NCBI RefSeq assembly: GCF_001942625.1
Contig: NZ_MLCL01000062.1
Location: 248,001 to 312,000, forward strand
Source: Mycobacterium syngnathidarum
GTDB taxonomy: Bacteria; Actinomycetota; Actinomycetes; Mycobacteriales; Mycobacteriaceae
Length of the DNA: 64,000 nt
Direction of reading: 5' to 3'
Made by a program: the position numbers and the translations under genes. The notes under the pieces are model-generated. The model had not been told where the DNA came from. It made no database searches and saw only the letters and a program-made list of their open reading frames with translations. This document shows positions 46,046 through 56,051 of the stretch, in pieces. How positions within the stretch are numbered: position 1 is the first letter of the stretch; every line of letters starts with the position of its first letter.

Positions 46046-46785
46046 GCCCCGCGCTGTACCGCACTGAAATTACCCATGTCCGGCTCGCACCCGTGCGTCA
46101 TCGCTTCAGTTACCGCGGCTACAGCTGGTTTGTCGATCTCGACCGGATGCCGCGATTGCCGCGTTGGCTCACACCTTTCGCCCGATTCGAGGCCGAAGAC
46201 CACTTCGCGGGCAAACCGAAAGACTCGCTGCGCCAACGTGTCGACACGTTTCTGTCGACGCACGATGTGGATCTTCGCGGGGGCAGGGTGACCGCGTTGC
46301 TGCAGGCGCGAGTGTTCGGATACGTATTCAACCCGCTGAGCCTGTACTGGTGCCACGATGCCGCAGGCACGCTGCGCTGTGTGATCGCCGAGGTTCACAA
46401 CACCTATGGCCAGCGGCACGCCTATCTGCTGCCCGCCGGACAACCCGCATGCGTGTCCAAGCGCTTGTACGTCTCGCCCTTCAATGACGTCGACGGGCAC
46501 TACCGCGTCCGCGCACCACAGCCTGATGAACATCTTGACGTGACCATTTCCCTGCACCGCCAAGGGCATCCGGCGTTTGTCGCCACCCTGCGGGGCGAGC
46601 GCATGGTGGCGAACGCGCGGCAGTTGCTCCGCCTGCAATTCGTCGCACCGCTGGCCCCGCTGGCCGGGGCCCTCGCAATCCGGGTCGAGGGAATCAAGTT
46701 GTGGCTGCGTCGGGTCCCGCTGGTGCCCCGACCCACCGACGAAGCCGTTGAGTTCGTCACCGAGCACCGAGGAAGGGCACTGTGA
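46039..46785 (+). CDS. DUF1365 family protein (Rv0448c-like)
   Basis: 248 residues; ATG 46039 overlaps the upstream stop (ATGCTGA). Begins SPALYRTEITHVRLAPVRHRFSYRGYSWFVDLD, with RVFGYVFNPLSLYWCHDAAGTLRCVIAEVHNTYGQRHAYLL, the DUF1365 core. Soluble or peripheral. Family members are almost always coupled to an FAD oxidoreductase and a CFA-like methyltransferase; biochemical role unproven. Its stop overlaps the next GTG. Confidence 0.92.
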   Translation: MLSPALYRTEITHVRLAPVRHRFSYRGYSWFVDLDRMPRLPRWLTPFARFEAEDHFAGKPKDSLRQRVDTFLSTHDVDLRGGRVTALLQARVFGYVFNPLSLYWCHDAAGTLRCVIAEVHNTYGQRHAYLLPAGQPACVSKRLYVSPFNDVDGHYRVRAPQPDEHLDVTISLHRQGHPAFVATLRGERMVANARQLLRLQFVAPLAPLAGALAIRVEGIKLWLRRVPLVPRPTDEAVEFVTEHRGRAL

Positions 46786-48050
46786 GCACCCGGACCGGGA
46801 CCTATCCCGCCATCGACCCGACCCGCTGGCCCGACGTGGCCCATCCACCGCGCGGACCGGTGGCCGCGATCTCCGGCGCGGTGGCCGACCAACTACTGCG
46901 ACGGGCCGCCGCGACATTGCCGGTACGGCTGGCGTTTCCCGACGGCACCGTGATCGGGGCGGCTGATCCGACCTTGCCCACCATGGTCATCGAACGGCCG
47001 GGGGCCGTGGCTCGGCGGATCGGCTGTCACGGCCTGATCGGGTTCGGCGAATCGTATATGGCCGGTGAGTGGCACTCCACCGACCTCGTCGGGTTGCTCA
47101 CCGAGTTCGGCAGGTCGATGGGCGACCTGGTTCCCGCTGCGCTGCAACGCTTTCGTACTGTGACGCTGCCCCGATCACCACGGTCAGCCCGCAACAACCC
47201 GGCGCAGTCCCGGCGCAACATCGCGGCGCACTACGACCTCTCCAATGAGCTGTTCTCGGAGTTTCTCGACGAGACGATGACGTACTCCAGCGCGCTGTTC
47301 CCTGAACTTCCGGGCACGGCAGCCGGCCTGGCCGACGCCCAGCGCCGCAAGATCGACCGACTGCTCGACTCGGCGGGCGTGGGGCCGGGCAGCCGCGTCC
47401 TGGAGATCGGCACCGGCTGGGGTGAGCTCTGCATCCGCGCCGCACAGCGTGGGGCGCGCGTCCGCTCGATCACCCTGTCGTCCGAACAACAACGGCTGGC
47501 CCGGCAACGGGTGGCGGCGGCCGGCCTGTCAGACCGGGTCGGTATCGACCTGCTCGATTACCGCGACGCCGACGGCTGCTACGACGCGGTCGTGTCGGTC
47601 GAGATGATCGAAGCCGTGGGATATCGATTCTGGCCCACCTATTTTCGAACACTCGACCGGCTCGTCACTCCTGGAGGCCGGGTCGCGATCCAGGCCATCA
47701 CCATGCCGCACGATCGCATGCTGGCCTCACGCGGCACACACACCTGGATCCAGAAGTACATCTTCCCCGGCGGTCTGTTGCCGTCGACCGAGGCGATCAT
47801 CGGACTGACCGAGCACGGAACCCGGCTGCGCACAGTCGATGTGATGTCGCTGCGGCCGCACTACGCCGAGACCTTGCGGCTGTGGCGAGAACAGTTCGTC
47901 TCGCGCAGTGACACGGTGGCAGCGCTCGGTTTCGACGATGTATTCGCCCGCATGTGGGAGCTGTACCTGGCGTACTCCGAAGCCGGGTTCGCCTCCGGCT
48001 ATCTCGACGTCTACCAGTGGACATTCGCACCGATCGGAGGGCACCGGTGA
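46782..48050 (+). CDS. ufaA1: Cyclopropane-fatty-acyl-phospholipid synthase family methyltransferase (UfaA1-like)
   Basis: SAM-dependent methyltransferase modifying unsaturated acyl chains of lipids. 422 residues; GTG at 46782 overlaps the preceding TGA. N-terminal ~120 residues are the CFA lipid-binding extension. The catalytic half contains NIAAHYDLSNELFSEFLDETMTYSSALF, SAM motif LEIGTGWGELCIRAA, SVEMIEAVGYRFWPTYFRTLDRLV and QKYIFPGGLLPS. Product (cyclopropane or methyl branch) is not decidable here. Position equals Rv0447c. Confidence 0.92.
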   Translation: MSTRTGTYPAIDPTRWPDVAHPPRGPVAAISGAVADQLLRRAAATLPVRLAFPDGTVIGAADPTLPTMVIERPGAVARRIGCHGLIGFGESYMAGEWHSTDLVGLLTEFGRSMGDLVPAALQRFRTVTLPRSPRSARNNPAQSRRNIAAHYDLSNELFSEFLDETMTYSSALFPELPGTAAGLADAQRRKIDRLLDSAGVGPGSRVLEIGTGWGELCIRAAQRGARVRSITLSSEQQRLARQRVAAAGLSDRVGIDLLDYRDADGCYDAVVSVEMIEAVGYRFWPTYFRTLDRLVTPGGRVAIQAITMPHDRMLASRGTHTWIQKYIFPGGLLPSTEAIIGLTEHGTRLRTVDVMSLRPHYAETLRLWREQFVSRSDTVAALGFDDVFARMWELYLAYSEAGFASGYLDVYQWTFAPIGGHR

Positions 48051-48826
48051 ACGTGCTGATCGTTACCGCGGTGTCGCTGGCCGCACTCGCCGTGGTGCAC
48101 GGGGTGACGTTCCTCATCGGCCGAAGCCTCGGGCGGTACAACGTCGTCGACGTGGCCTGGGGCATCGGGTTCATCGCGGTCGCCGCCGTCAGCGCAGTTC
48201 TCGGTGCCGGCGATCTCTTCCGACGCATCCTACTGTTGGTGCTCATCACCGTCTGGGCGGGCCGGCTGTCCTGGCACATGGTGCTCAAGTCCGCGGGCAA
48301 GGGCGAGGATCCTCGCTACGAGGAGCTCTTGGGTGGCGACTATTCGGCCGCTCACGTGCTGCGCAAGGTGTTTGTCATCCAGGGGGCGGCAACCTGGTTC
48401 GTCGCACTGCCGGTGCAGCTGTCGTCGACGTTGGGGCCGACTCCGAGCGTGCTGCGACCGGTCCTGATCGCGGGCGTGCTGATCTGGGTGGTCGGGCTGG
48501 TGTTCGAGGCGGTCGGAGACCATCAGCTGCGCCGGTTCAAATCCGACCCGGCCCACCGGGGAGTGATCATGGATCGCGGGTTGTGGGCCTGGACCCGCCA
48601 TCCCAACTATTTCGGCGACAGCTGCGTCTGGTGGGGGCTGTGGTTGGTGACCATCTGCGGCTGGCTGTCACTCGCGACGGTGCTGTCCCCGGTCTTGATG
48701 ACGTACTTCCTGGTGTACGCGACCGGCGCCCGATTGGCCGAGAAGCATATGGCGGGCCGACCGGGGTTCGAGGAATACCGTTCGCGCACTGCGTTTTTCA
48801 TACCGATGCCACCGAGATCTGGATAA
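48047..48826 (+). CDS. DUF1295 membrane protein (steroid 5-alpha-reductase/ICMT-like), Rv0446c-like
   Basis: 259 residues, GTG at 48047 overlapping the previous TGA. About seven helices. N-terminal NVVDVAWGIGFIAVA, central GAATWFVALPVQLSSTL and C-terminal GLWAWTRHPNYFGDSCVWWGLW, the RHPNYxG motif of isoprenylcysteine methyltransferase/steroid reductase membrane folds. May be a reductase of the modified lipid made by its operon partners; unproven. Confidence 0.92.
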   Translation: MNVLIVTAVSLAALAVVHGVTFLIGRSLGRYNVVDVAWGIGFIAVAAVSAVLGAGDLFRRILLLVLITVWAGRLSWHMVLKSAGKGEDPRYEELLGGDYSAAHVLRKVFVIQGAATWFVALPVQLSSTLGPTPSVLRPVLIAGVLIWVVGLVFEAVGDHQLRRFKSDPAHRGVIMDRGLWAWTRHPNYFGDSCVWWGLWLVTICGWLSLATVLSPVLMTYFLVYATGARLAEKHMAGRPGFEEYRSRTAFFIPMPPRSG

Positions 48827-48828
48827 AC

Positions 48829-49410
48829 ATGACGGCGCACGCCCCGGTCGCTAGGCTGCTGTGGGTGACCGCCGAACTCGACGCGTTGCTGCGGCGGGTG
48901 GCCCGACGCGATGTCGACGCCTTCGCCGAACTGTACGACCATACGCGGTCGCGGGTGTTTGGCCTGGTCACCCGGGTTCTTCGGGACCGGGGATACAGCG
49001 AGGAAACCACCCAGGAGATCTACCTGCAGGTGTGGCGCACGGCCGACAGCTACGACCCGACCGCAGGATCTCCGATGGCGTGGCTGATGACACTGGCCCA
49101 CCGGCGAGCGGTGGACCGGGTCCGCGCCGAGCAAGCTGCCGGCCAACGTGAGTCCCGTTATGGGATGACCAGCATGGAACCGGCCGCCGACTACGTCGCG
49201 GACTCGGTGATCACCCAGGACGAACAGCGCAGGGTCGCCGACTGTCTGTCCTCGCTCACCGATGCCCAGCGCGAATGCATCCACCTCGCCTACTACGACG
49301 GTCTGACCTACAGCCAGGTGTCGCAGCGGCTGGCGGCCAATCTGGCCACCATCAAGTCCCGTATGCGTGATGCTCTCCGCGGACTGCGCAATTGTCTGGG
49401 GGCGGCATGA
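48829..49410 (+). CDS. sigK: ECF RNA polymerase sigma factor SigK
   Basis: 193 residues from ATG 48829, two bases after the DUF1295 stop. GTG 48865 is an alternative giving 181; the M. tuberculosis protein is 187 as I recall. Sigma-2 region [54 protein letters not shown]; sigma-4 region [50 protein letters not shown]. Inhibited by RskA at the membrane and released by regulated proteolysis. Controls its own operon if the CCATCC/CCGAAT promoter is real. Confidence 0.95.
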   Translation: MTAHAPVARLLWVTAELDALLRRVARRDVDAFAELYDHTRSRVFGLVTRVLRDRGYSEETTQEIYLQVWRTADSYDPTAGSPMAWLMTLAHRRAVDRVRAEQAAGQRESRYGMTSMEPAADYVADSVITQDEQRRVADCLSSLTDAQRECIHLAYYDGLTYSQVSQRLAANLATIKSRMRDALRGLRNCLGAA

Positions 49411-50108
49411 CCGAACCGGTTGACTCCGAACTGCTCGAGCTGGCCACCCCGTATGCGCTGCACGCCGTGTCCGACGGCGAGCGCGCCGACATCGAACAGC
49501 GCCTGGCCGCTGCTTCTCCCGAGGTCGCGGCCCAGTTCTCCGCCGAGGTGCGCGACGTGCAGGAAACCATGGCACAGGTGGCCGGTGCCACAGCCCTGGA
49601 GCCACCGGCAGGTCTACGTGACCAACTACTGGCAGCGGTCTCGGTGCGCGAGCTGCGGCCGGCACCACGCTGGCGTAACGCGGCGCTGGCGGCTGCAGCA
49701 GCCATCGTCATCGCCCTGGCCGGCGTCGGCATCGGCTTCGCACTGAGGCCCAGCCCACAGACCACGACGGCCGAGCAGATCTTCGCCGCCCCCGACGTCC
49801 GGACCGTGTCCGGGTCGATTCCCACCGGCGGTACCGCGACTGTCGTCTTTTCCCGCGAACGCAACGCCGGGGTGCTGGTGATGAATGGCGTCACGCCCCC
49901 AGAAACCGGCACGGTTTATCAAATGTGGCTGCTACGTGGGGACGAGGCCGAATCGGCAGGCACCATGGATTCGGCAGCCGTCGCGCCGTCGACCACCGCG
50001 GTGCTCCCCGACCTCGGCGACGCGTCGGCACTGGCGTTCACCGTCGAGCCTGGCAGTGGTTCGACGACGCCGACCACACCTGTCTTCGCCGAGCTGCCGC
50101 TGCGGTGA
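49407..50108 (+). CDS. rskA: Anti-sigma-K factor RskA
   Basis: 233 residues, ATG 49407 overlapping the sigK stop (ATGA). Cytoplasmic anti-sigma domain (~1-80) with [23 protein letters not shown], one transmembrane helix (~93-113, [22 protein letters not shown]) and an extracytoplasmic RskA domain (~125-233) with [31 protein letters not shown]. Binds SigK and is cut by site-1/site-2 proteases after a signal. No disabling change is visible. Confidence 0.96.
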   Translation: MTEPVDSELLELATPYALHAVSDGERADIEQRLAAASPEVAAQFSAEVRDVQETMAQVAGATALEPPAGLRDQLLAAVSVRELRPAPRWRNAALAAAAAIVIALAGVGIGFALRPSPQTTTAEQIFAAPDVRTVSGSIPTGGTATVVFSRERNAGVLVMNGVTPPETGTVYQMWLLRGDEAESAGTMDSAAVAPSTTAVLPDLGDASALAFTVEPGSGSTTPTTPVFAELPLR

Positions 50109-50171
50109 CACGCGTGAGGTCGCTGAACGCCGGGTACTACTGACCTCACCGCACCGAGTCGGGAATAGGAA

Positions 50172-51066
50172 GTGGTGAAAACCATGTCACAAGCAGCAGA
50201 CGACCTCAGCAAGGCACCCACACCGGATCAGGCCGAGTACAACGCGTACTTCCCGTCGCCCTACTCGTTGAGTCAGTACACCGCGGCCAAAACCGACTTC
50301 GCCGGCGTCGAACACGCAGGTGCCTACACCGAGGGCCGGTGGAAGGTACTGATGATCGCTACCGAAGAGCGATATGTCTTGTGCCAGAACGGAAAGATGT
50401 TCTCCACCGGCAACCATCCGGTGGAGATGCTGCTGCCGCTGCACCATCTGATGCAGACTGGGTTCGACGTCGACGTCGCGACCATCTCCGGGTACCCGGC
50501 GAAGCTGGAATTGTGGGCCATGCCCCACGAAGACCAGGCCGTTCTGGCGACCTACGAGACCCTCAAGCCCAAACTCAAAGAACCTCTCAAGCTCACCGAG
50601 GTCGTCGCGGACCTCAAGGCGGCCTCCGACTATCTGGCGGTCTTCATTCCCGGCGACCATGGCGCCGTCGTCGGATTGCCGGGCAGCGAGGCGGTAGGTC
50701 AGACCCTGGACTGGGCACTGGATCACGGCCGGTTCATCATCACCCTGTGCCACGGACCGGCCGCCCTGCTGGCCGCGAGCATCGGCAGGGACCAGTCGCC
50801 GTTGGCCGGATACTCGGTGTGTGTTCCCCGACTCGCTCGACGAGGGACCCAACATCGACATCGGTTACCTGCCCGGGCGCCTGCAGTGGCTGGTTGCCGA
50901 CCTACTCGCCAAGCAAGGACTCACGATCGTCAACGACGAGATGGCCGGCACCGTGCACCAAGACCGCCGTCTGCTCACCGGCGACAGCCCGCTGGCCTCC
51001 GACGCGCTGGGCAAACTGGCCGTCAACTGCATGCTCGACGCGCTCGGGCGGGAGCACGATGCCTGA
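50172..51066 (+). pseudogene. hchA: hchA (Hsp31-type protein deglycase/glyoxalase III), frameshifted
   Basis: DJ-1/PfpI superfamily protein similar to E. coli HchA. Frame 1 runs from GTG 50172 or ATG 50184 to about 50816 and contains [34 protein letters not shown] and the nucleophile Cys in LCHGPAALL. The rest ([24 protein letters not shown]...[31 protein letters not shown]) lies in another frame up to 51066. The break coincides with a GT repeat, (GT)4 at 50817-50824. Loss of one GT unit restores the expected order on correction. Could be a pseudogene, phase variant or sequencing error. Follows rskA by 63 bp. Confidence 0.88.
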
Positions 51067-51083
51067 CCGATCGGCCGGCTCGA

Positions 51084-51503
51084 TCACGGGAGCCGCCGCT
51101 TCAGGCGCGCACTCCTGAGGATCTGCAACGCCATGTTGGTAGAGGTGATCATCGGAAAGACGCCGAGAAACGTGCGCTCTGACGGAGTGCGTCCGTGCAG
51201 TTGTTCGAGGCTGCCGAAGACGTAGAAGCATCCGATGCAGAACAGCGTGGCCGGAACGGCGAGCGCCAGGATGCTGCCGCGGTCGGCGAGCACCTGCCGG
51301 GCCAGGGCCAGTTCGTCTTCCGTGAGCGCTTCGCGTTTCCGGACCTTGCGCAACGTTGCCGACAGGGTGCCGATGGCGAGCTTCGAGGTGACGTGGGCGT
51401 GGCCCCTCATCTTCCTCGTGAACACGAAAGCCACGACGGCGAACACCCAGATCAGCGCGAAGAAGACGATCGACAGGATGCCATACAGAGTCGAGGTCGT
51501 CAC
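51084..51503 (-). CDS. Small membrane protein downstream of mmpL
   Basis: 139 residues, GTG 51503, one base after the mmpL stop, so co-translated. Helices: [44 protein letters not shown]; a third weak one near [20 protein letters not shown] charged linker [24 protein letters not shown] lies between. No family recognised. Location in the mmpS-mmpL operon suggests an accessory to lipid or drug export. Confidence 0.8.
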   Translation of the reverse strand: MTTSTLYGILSIVFFALIWVFAVVAFVFTRKMRGHAHVTSKLAIGTLSATLRKVRKREALTEDELALARQVLADRGSILALAVPATLFCIGCFYVFGSLEQLHGRTPSERTFLGVFPMITSTNMALQILRSARLKRRLP

Positions 51504-51504
51504 G

Positions 51505-54345
51505 TCACGCCTCCACGCGCTGGTGCTGGGGCAGTGGCTGCCGCAGCGGCCGCTGCCGGATGAATGTAGGCCACCAGAACCACGGACCCAGGAAGCGCAA
51601 CAGGCACGGCACCACGAACGACCGCACGACCAGCGTGTCGAGCAGCAGGCCGATACACACTGTCGAGCCCACCTGGCCGATGGTGCGCAGATCGCTGATC
51701 AACATCGCCAACATGGTGAACGCGAACACCAGACCGGCAGAGGTCACCACGCCGCCGGTGCTGCCGAGGGCACGGATCAGCCCGGTGTTCAGGCCCGCGC
51801 CCGACTCCTCCTTGACCCGCGAGATCAGCAGCAGGTTGTAGTCCGAGCCGACCGCCACCAGGATGATGAAGGTCAGCGGCAGTACCAGCCAGTGCAGGTG
51901 CAGCCCGATCAGGTGCTGCCACACCAGGATTGACAGTCCGAACGCGCCGGCATACGAGAACGCCACCGTGCCCGGAATGACCATGGCCGCGACCAGGCTC
52001 CGGGTCAGGTACAGCATGATCAGGAAGATCAGGACGAACGCGGCGATCGCCACGATGAGCAGATCCGAGGCCGCATAGGCCTTGATGTCCTTGTTGTTCG
52101 AGCCCGCGCCGCCGATGTAGATCTTCGAACCGGCCAGCGAGGTCTCCTTGAGCGCAGCCTTGATCGCGCCGGGGAACTGTTCGACGTGGTCGATCCCTTC
52201 GGGCCCCATGGCGTTTCCCTCATGAGTGACGATGAAGCGGGCGGCCTTGCCATCCGGCGACATCATCAGCTCCATGCCGGTCTTGACGTCCTCGTTGTCG
52301 AAGGCCTCCCTGGGGATGTAGAAGAAGTCGTCACTGCGGGATTGGTCGAAGTCGTTGCCCACGTTGATCAGGTCGTAGTACGTCTGGTCGGTCTGGGTGG
52401 ACTGTAGATGCGCCGGGCCGTAGTTGTTGGTGATGACGCCCAGCAGCGAGCGGCTGTCGGCCATCATGTGTTCCAACTGCGAGATCATCTGTGGCAGCAG
52501 CCGGTCGATGGCTTCGAACGAGGTTACGGCGTCGGCGATCTGAGCGTCGAGGCTGTCGATGCCGTCGAGCGAGTCGAACAGCGATCGCATCGCCCAGCAC
52601 GCGGGGATGTCGAAACAGTGCGGTTCCCAATAGAAGTAGTTCTTCAACGGCCGCAGGAAGTCGTCGAGGTTGGAGATGCCGGCGTTCATGTCGTCGGTCA
52701 CCTGTTTGAGGTTCTCCAAGGTCAGCACCGTGGAATGCAGTTCGTCGGCCATCTGCTGGGTCAGCCCGATCACCTTCTGCAGCACCTCGACCGAACGCGC
52801 CTGGATCTCGGCCTGCTTATCGGTGTTCTCGTTCTGCTGCTCGTTGAACGGCAACTGCTGGCCGCTGCCACTGCCCTGGGTGGTGAACAGGTAGGGAATC
52901 GTGGCGTGCTCAAGCGGCCGGCCCAGCGGCCTGGTGATGCTCTGCACCATGGCGACACCGGGGAGCCGGATCAGGCTCTTGGCGACACGGTCCAGCGAGA
53001 TGAAGTCGGCCGAGTTGCGCATGTCGTGGTCGCTCTCGACCATCAGCATCTCGCTGAACAGTTTGCTCTGCGAGAAGTGCCGATCAGAGGCCTCGAAGCC
53101 GAGATTGGCTGCGCCATCGGCAGGTTGGTAAGCGCGATCGTCGTAGCTGACCTTGAAGGTGGGTACGAAGATCGCGCCGATCATCACGACGGCGGCACTT
53201 GCGACGAAGACAGGTTTGGGCCACCGCACCACGCTTGTCGCGATCCGGCGGTACAGATGCCCCTTGGCCATCCGCTTCGGATCGAACAGCCCGAACAGGC
53301 TGCCCAACGTGAGCAGCGCCGGCGCGAGAGTGAGGGCCGCAGCGATGGTGAACAGCATGCTGATGGCGACCGCCGGTCCCATCGTGTGGAAGTAGTCCAG
53401 CCGAGCCAGGCTCAGGCAGTAACAGGCGCCGGCGATGGTCAGTCCGGAGCCGATGATGATGGGGGCGACACTGCGATAGGCGGTGTAGAACGCGTCTTCG
53501 CGACTCTCGCCGTCCTGCCTGGCCTCCTGGTAGCGGCCCAGCAGGAAGATGCCGTAGTCGGTGCCGGCCCCGAGCGTCAATGCCACCACGATGTTCACCG
53601 CGAACGACGACAGCGGGATGACGCCCAAGTGCCCGAGGGTCGCGATAACGCCCTTGGCGACAAGCATTTCGATCAAGACGCTGACGAGAGGAACCAGCAG
53701 GTTGGCGACCGAGCGGTAGACCACCAGCAGCATGATCACGATCAGGATGATCGTCAGGATTGTGATGTTGTTGAGGCTGGAATTGGCGATCGTCAGGGTA
53801 TCCGATGCCAGCGGCGCCGCGCCGCTCACGTAGACCTTGAGCCCGGGCGGCGGCGTGTCGTCGGCGATGATGTCGCGCACCGCGTTCACCGACTCGTTCG
53901 CCTGGAGTTGCCCGATGTTGCCGGCCAAACGCAACAGTACGAAAGTTGCCTTGCCGTCCACGCTTTGGGCACCAGCCGCGGTGATGGGCTTGCCCCACAG
54001 ATCCATCACGTACTGCACGTGCTCGGGGTCCTGCTTGAGCCGGTTCATCAGGTCGTCGTAGTACCGGTGATCGCCATCGTCGAGGGGCCGGTCGGCCTCG
54101 AACACCAGCATGGTCAGGCTGGTCGAGGTGGATTCCTGGAACTTCTCCCCGATGCGCAGCATCGCGACCTGGGACGGGGCGTAACTCGGGATCATCGAGC
54201 CCGCCAATTGTTCGGCGACGTGCTCGACCTGTGGGACGAACGTGTTGGTGGTGACGGCCAGCAGCGCCCAGAACACGATGATCGGCACGGCGAGGACGCG
54301 CACGGATCGCGCGACGAAGGGCCGGCTCGCCCGGTGGCTGCTCAC
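51505..54345 (-). CDS. RND superfamily transporter MmpL
   Basis: Large proton-driven exporter of lipids or small molecules in the inner membrane. 946 residues from GTG 54345, overlapping the mmpS stop (GTGA). Twelve helices with two large extracytoplasmic domains. Proton-relay Asp-Tyr pairs are seen as GAGTDYGIFLLGRYQE in the first half and VGSDYNLLLISRVKEE in the second. C-terminus is short and basic. Works with MmpS upstream. The divergent MarR-type regulator probably controls it. Cargo unknown. Confidence 0.95.
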   Translation of the reverse strand: MSSHRASRPFVARSVRVLAVPIIVFWALLAVTTNTFVPQVEHVAEQLAGSMIPSYAPSQVAMLRIGEKFQESTSTSLTMLVFEADRPLDDGDHRYYDDLMNRLKQDPEHVQYVMDLWGKPITAAGAQSVDGKATFVLLRLAGNIGQLQANESVNAVRDIIADDTPPPGLKVYVSGAAPLASDTLTIANSSLNNITILTIILIVIMLLVVYRSVANLLVPLVSVLIEMLVAKGVIATLGHLGVIPLSSFAVNIVVALTLGAGTDYGIFLLGRYQEARQDGESREDAFYTAYRSVAPIIIGSGLTIAGACYCLSLARLDYFHTMGPAVAISMLFTIAAALTLAPALLTLGSLFGLFDPKRMAKGHLYRRIATSVVRWPKPVFVASAAVVMIGAIFVPTFKVSYDDRAYQPADGAANLGFEASDRHFSQSKLFSEMLMVESDHDMRNSADFISLDRVAKSLIRLPGVAMVQSITRPLGRPLEHATIPYLFTTQGSGSGQQLPFNEQQNENTDKQAEIQARSVEVLQKVIGLTQQMADELHSTVLTLENLKQVTDDMNAGISNLDDFLRPLKNYFYWEPHCFDIPACWAMRSLFDSLDGIDSLDAQIADAVTSFEAIDRLLPQMISQLEHMMADSRSLLGVITNNYGPAHLQSTQTDQTYYDLINVGNDFDQSRSDDFFYIPREAFDNEDVKTGMELMMSPDGKAARFIVTHEGNAMGPEGIDHVEQFPGAIKAALKETSLAGSKIYIGGAGSNNKDIKAYAASDLLIVAIAAFVLIFLIMLYLTRSLVAAMVIPGTVAFSYAGAFGLSILVWQHLIGLHLHWLVLPLTFIILVAVGSDYNLLLISRVKEESGAGLNTGLIRALGSTGGVVTSAGLVFAFTMLAMLISDLRTIGQVGSTVCIGLLLDTLVVRSFVVPCLLRFLGPWFWWPTFIRQRPLRQPLPQHQRVEA

Positions 54346-54842
54346 GCGGACTTCACCCGGCACGTGACGTCGGCTTCTGAGTGAGTGGATGACTGTTCGT
54401 CGCGCACAACGCCATTGACCAACATCCGGCAACCCACCTCACCGCCGTTGACCTGTGCCGACATGCTGCCGGACACGACAGTGAGCGTTGTCGTCTCGGT
54501 GTGCGTCCACGGCAGCTCGGCGAGATCCACCCGGTGCGGATGTCCGTCGATGTCGACGTAGCTCACGAGCCCACCGTTGCCGATGGTTCCGAACAGCTCA
54601 TACGTGAGCTGTTTGGGAGTGAACTGTTCAGGAGCCTGCGCGGCGAGCACCGTCGGCACCGGTCCCGGCTCTGACAGCTGATGCACCTTCCAGACCCCGA
54701 GCCCGCCCACACCGACGGCGATAACCGTCACCAGCGGGAGCCATCCCTTCTCCAGGACGGTCAGGCTGCGCGGTTTGCGACCCACCCTGCGGAGTTCTCG
54801 ACCACGTGCGTTCGTGGGTTGCTCCCCGATCATGACGGACAT
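54342..54842 (-). CDS. MmpS family transport accessory protein
   Basis: 166 residues (MSVMIGEQPTNARGR; ATG 54833 is also possible). Basic cytoplasmic N-terminus, one helix (~37-54, LPLVTVIAVGVGGLGVW) and an extracytoplasmic beta-sandwich: LTYELFGTIGNGGLVSYVDIDGHPHRVDLAELPWTHTETT, TVVSGSMSAQVNGGEVGCRMLVNGVVRDEQS, ending DVTCRVKSA. The two cysteines are the MmpS disulfide. First gene of an mmpS-mmpL-small membrane protein operon, divergent from the MarR gene across an AT-rich region. Confidence 0.93.
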   Translation of the reverse strand: MSVMIGEQPTNARGRELRRVGRKPRSLTVLEKGWLPLVTVIAVGVGGLGVWKVHQLSEPGPVPTVLAAQAPEQFTPKQLTYELFGTIGNGGLVSYVDIDGHPHRVDLAELPWTHTETTTLTVVSGSMSAQVNGGEVGCRMLVNGVVRDEQSSTHSEADVTCRVKSA

Positions 54843-54990
54843 ATATATCGCATATAGGAATCATTTCTCAAGGCACCCACCACCCATCCCTCACATTCAC
54901 AGCAGTCTTACAGGCAGATTCCGGCGCTTCTACGAAACCTTCGGCGCGCATGATTGCTATTTTATTTCCCGTTAGTGATATAAATGGGCC
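54843..54990. promoter_or_regulatory. AT-rich divergent promoter region between mmpS and MarR gene
   Basis: 148 bp, markedly richer in A/T than the neighbours. Near mmpS lies ATATATATCGCATATA, with the imperfect palindrome ATATCGCATAT. Near the MarR gene lies TGATATAAAT. These are candidate promoter and MarR operator elements; no perfect MarR palindrome is visible. Confidence 0.4.
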
Positions 54991-55461
54991 GTGGCCAGCA
55001 CACCCACCGACAGCAGCGTGGAAGCGGTTTCGGCGATGCTCGTGGCGAGCGCCGACCTGATGTGGCGCCATCTCGCCGACCGCAAGGGGTTGAGCGCGAG
55101 CGCCACGCTGGTTCTGGTCCGCCTCAACCGGGAGGGCCCGATGCGGGTCACCGCCCTCGCCGAGGCAGAGGGCGCCAGCCAGTCGGGCATGACGCAATTG
55201 GTGCAACGCCTGGAAAGCCAAGGGCTGCTGGAGCGTTGCAGCGATCCCGACGACGGCCGGGCATGCTTGGTGAAGGTCAGCGAGGGCGGCAGGCAACTGT
55301 GGGAGGAACGTGCGGTTGTCCGCAAGCAACGCATCGCCGAGTTGCTGGCCGGATTGCCCGAAGAGGACCAGACGACGCTGTGGCTGGCCGCGCAGGTCTC
55401 GGCCCGACTGGTCGATCAGATGCGCGAGATCGCCGACTCCCCCGACGGCACCGGCGGCTAG
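54991..55461 (+). CDS. MarR family transcriptional regulator
   Basis: 156 residues, GTG 54991. Winged-helix region ~40-115: SASATLVLVRLNREGPMRVTALAEAEGASQSGMTQLVQRLESQGLLERCSDPDDGRACLVKVSEGGRQLWEE, with the conserved D-x-R wing (DDGRACLV). Flanking helices for dimerisation. Divergent from mmpS-mmpL, so its likely job is repression of that efflux operon in response to a ligand. Not Rv0678, which differs clearly. Confidence 0.93.
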   Translation: MASTPTDSSVEAVSAMLVASADLMWRHLADRKGLSASATLVLVRLNREGPMRVTALAEAEGASQSGMTQLVQRLESQGLLERCSDPDDGRACLVKVSEGGRQLWEERAVVRKQRIAELLAGLPEEDQTTLWLAAQVSARLVDQMREIADSPDGTGG

Positions 55462-55583
55462 GGTGATGCCCGAGACCTGCACCCGTCGACAATCACACCG
55501 GCCACCATCGCTGCGAACCCCGGGAAACACGTAGTCCCGGCCCCCACCGGTGCTACGTTGACGCCGACCCAGGAGGCGCACAG

Positions 55584-56051
55584 ATGTCCATGGAAGGCTC
55601 GGTAACCGTGCGGATGTCCGCACCGGCGGACCGCATCTGGGAACTCATCTCCGACGTACGCAACACCGGGAAGTTCTCGCCGGAGGTGATGGAGGCCGAA
55701 TGGCTGGGCGGTGCGACCGGCCCTGCAACCGGCGCCCGGTTCCGCGGACACGTCAAGCGCAACGAGATCGGGCCCGTCTATTGGACGACCTGCGAGGTGA
55801 CCGCCTGCGAGCCCGGGCGTGAGTTCGGCTTCGCGGTGCTCGTCGGCGACCGGTCGGTCAACAATTGGCACTACCGGCTGGAACCCGCCGGAGCCGACAC
55901 CGATGTCACCGAATCCTTCCGGATGACCCCAGGAGCGTTCACCACAGTCTTCTCACTCCTTGGCGGGCAACTCCGCACCCGCCGCAATATTCGCGACATG
56001 CGCAAGACGCTGGAACGCATCAAGGCGGTCGTCGAGACCTCAGGGCAGTAG
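55584..56051 (+). CDS. SRPBCC (START-like) family protein
   Basis: 155 residues, ATG preceded by CAGGAGG. Polyketide cyclase/dehydratase-type lipid-binding fold: EGSVTVRMSAPADRIWELISDVRNTGKFSPEVMEAEWLGG, FRGHVKRNEIGPVYWTTCEVTACEPGREFGFAV, NNWHYRLEPAGADTDVTESFRM. Binds a hydrophobic ligand; substrate unknown. Single gene after MarR. Confidence 0.9.
   Translation: MSMEGSVTVRMSAPADRIWELISDVRNTGKFSPEVMEAEWLGGATGPATGARFRGHVKRNEIGPVYWTTCEVTACEPGREFGFAVLVGDRSVNNWHYRLEPAGADTDVTESFRMTPGAFTTVFSLLGGQLRTRRNIRDMRKTLERIKAVVETSGQ

Noticed and set aside
52408..54384. 658-residue open frame antisense to mmpL
   Set aside because: mmpL is unmistakable on the other strand; this frame is a His/Asp/Gln-rich shadow.
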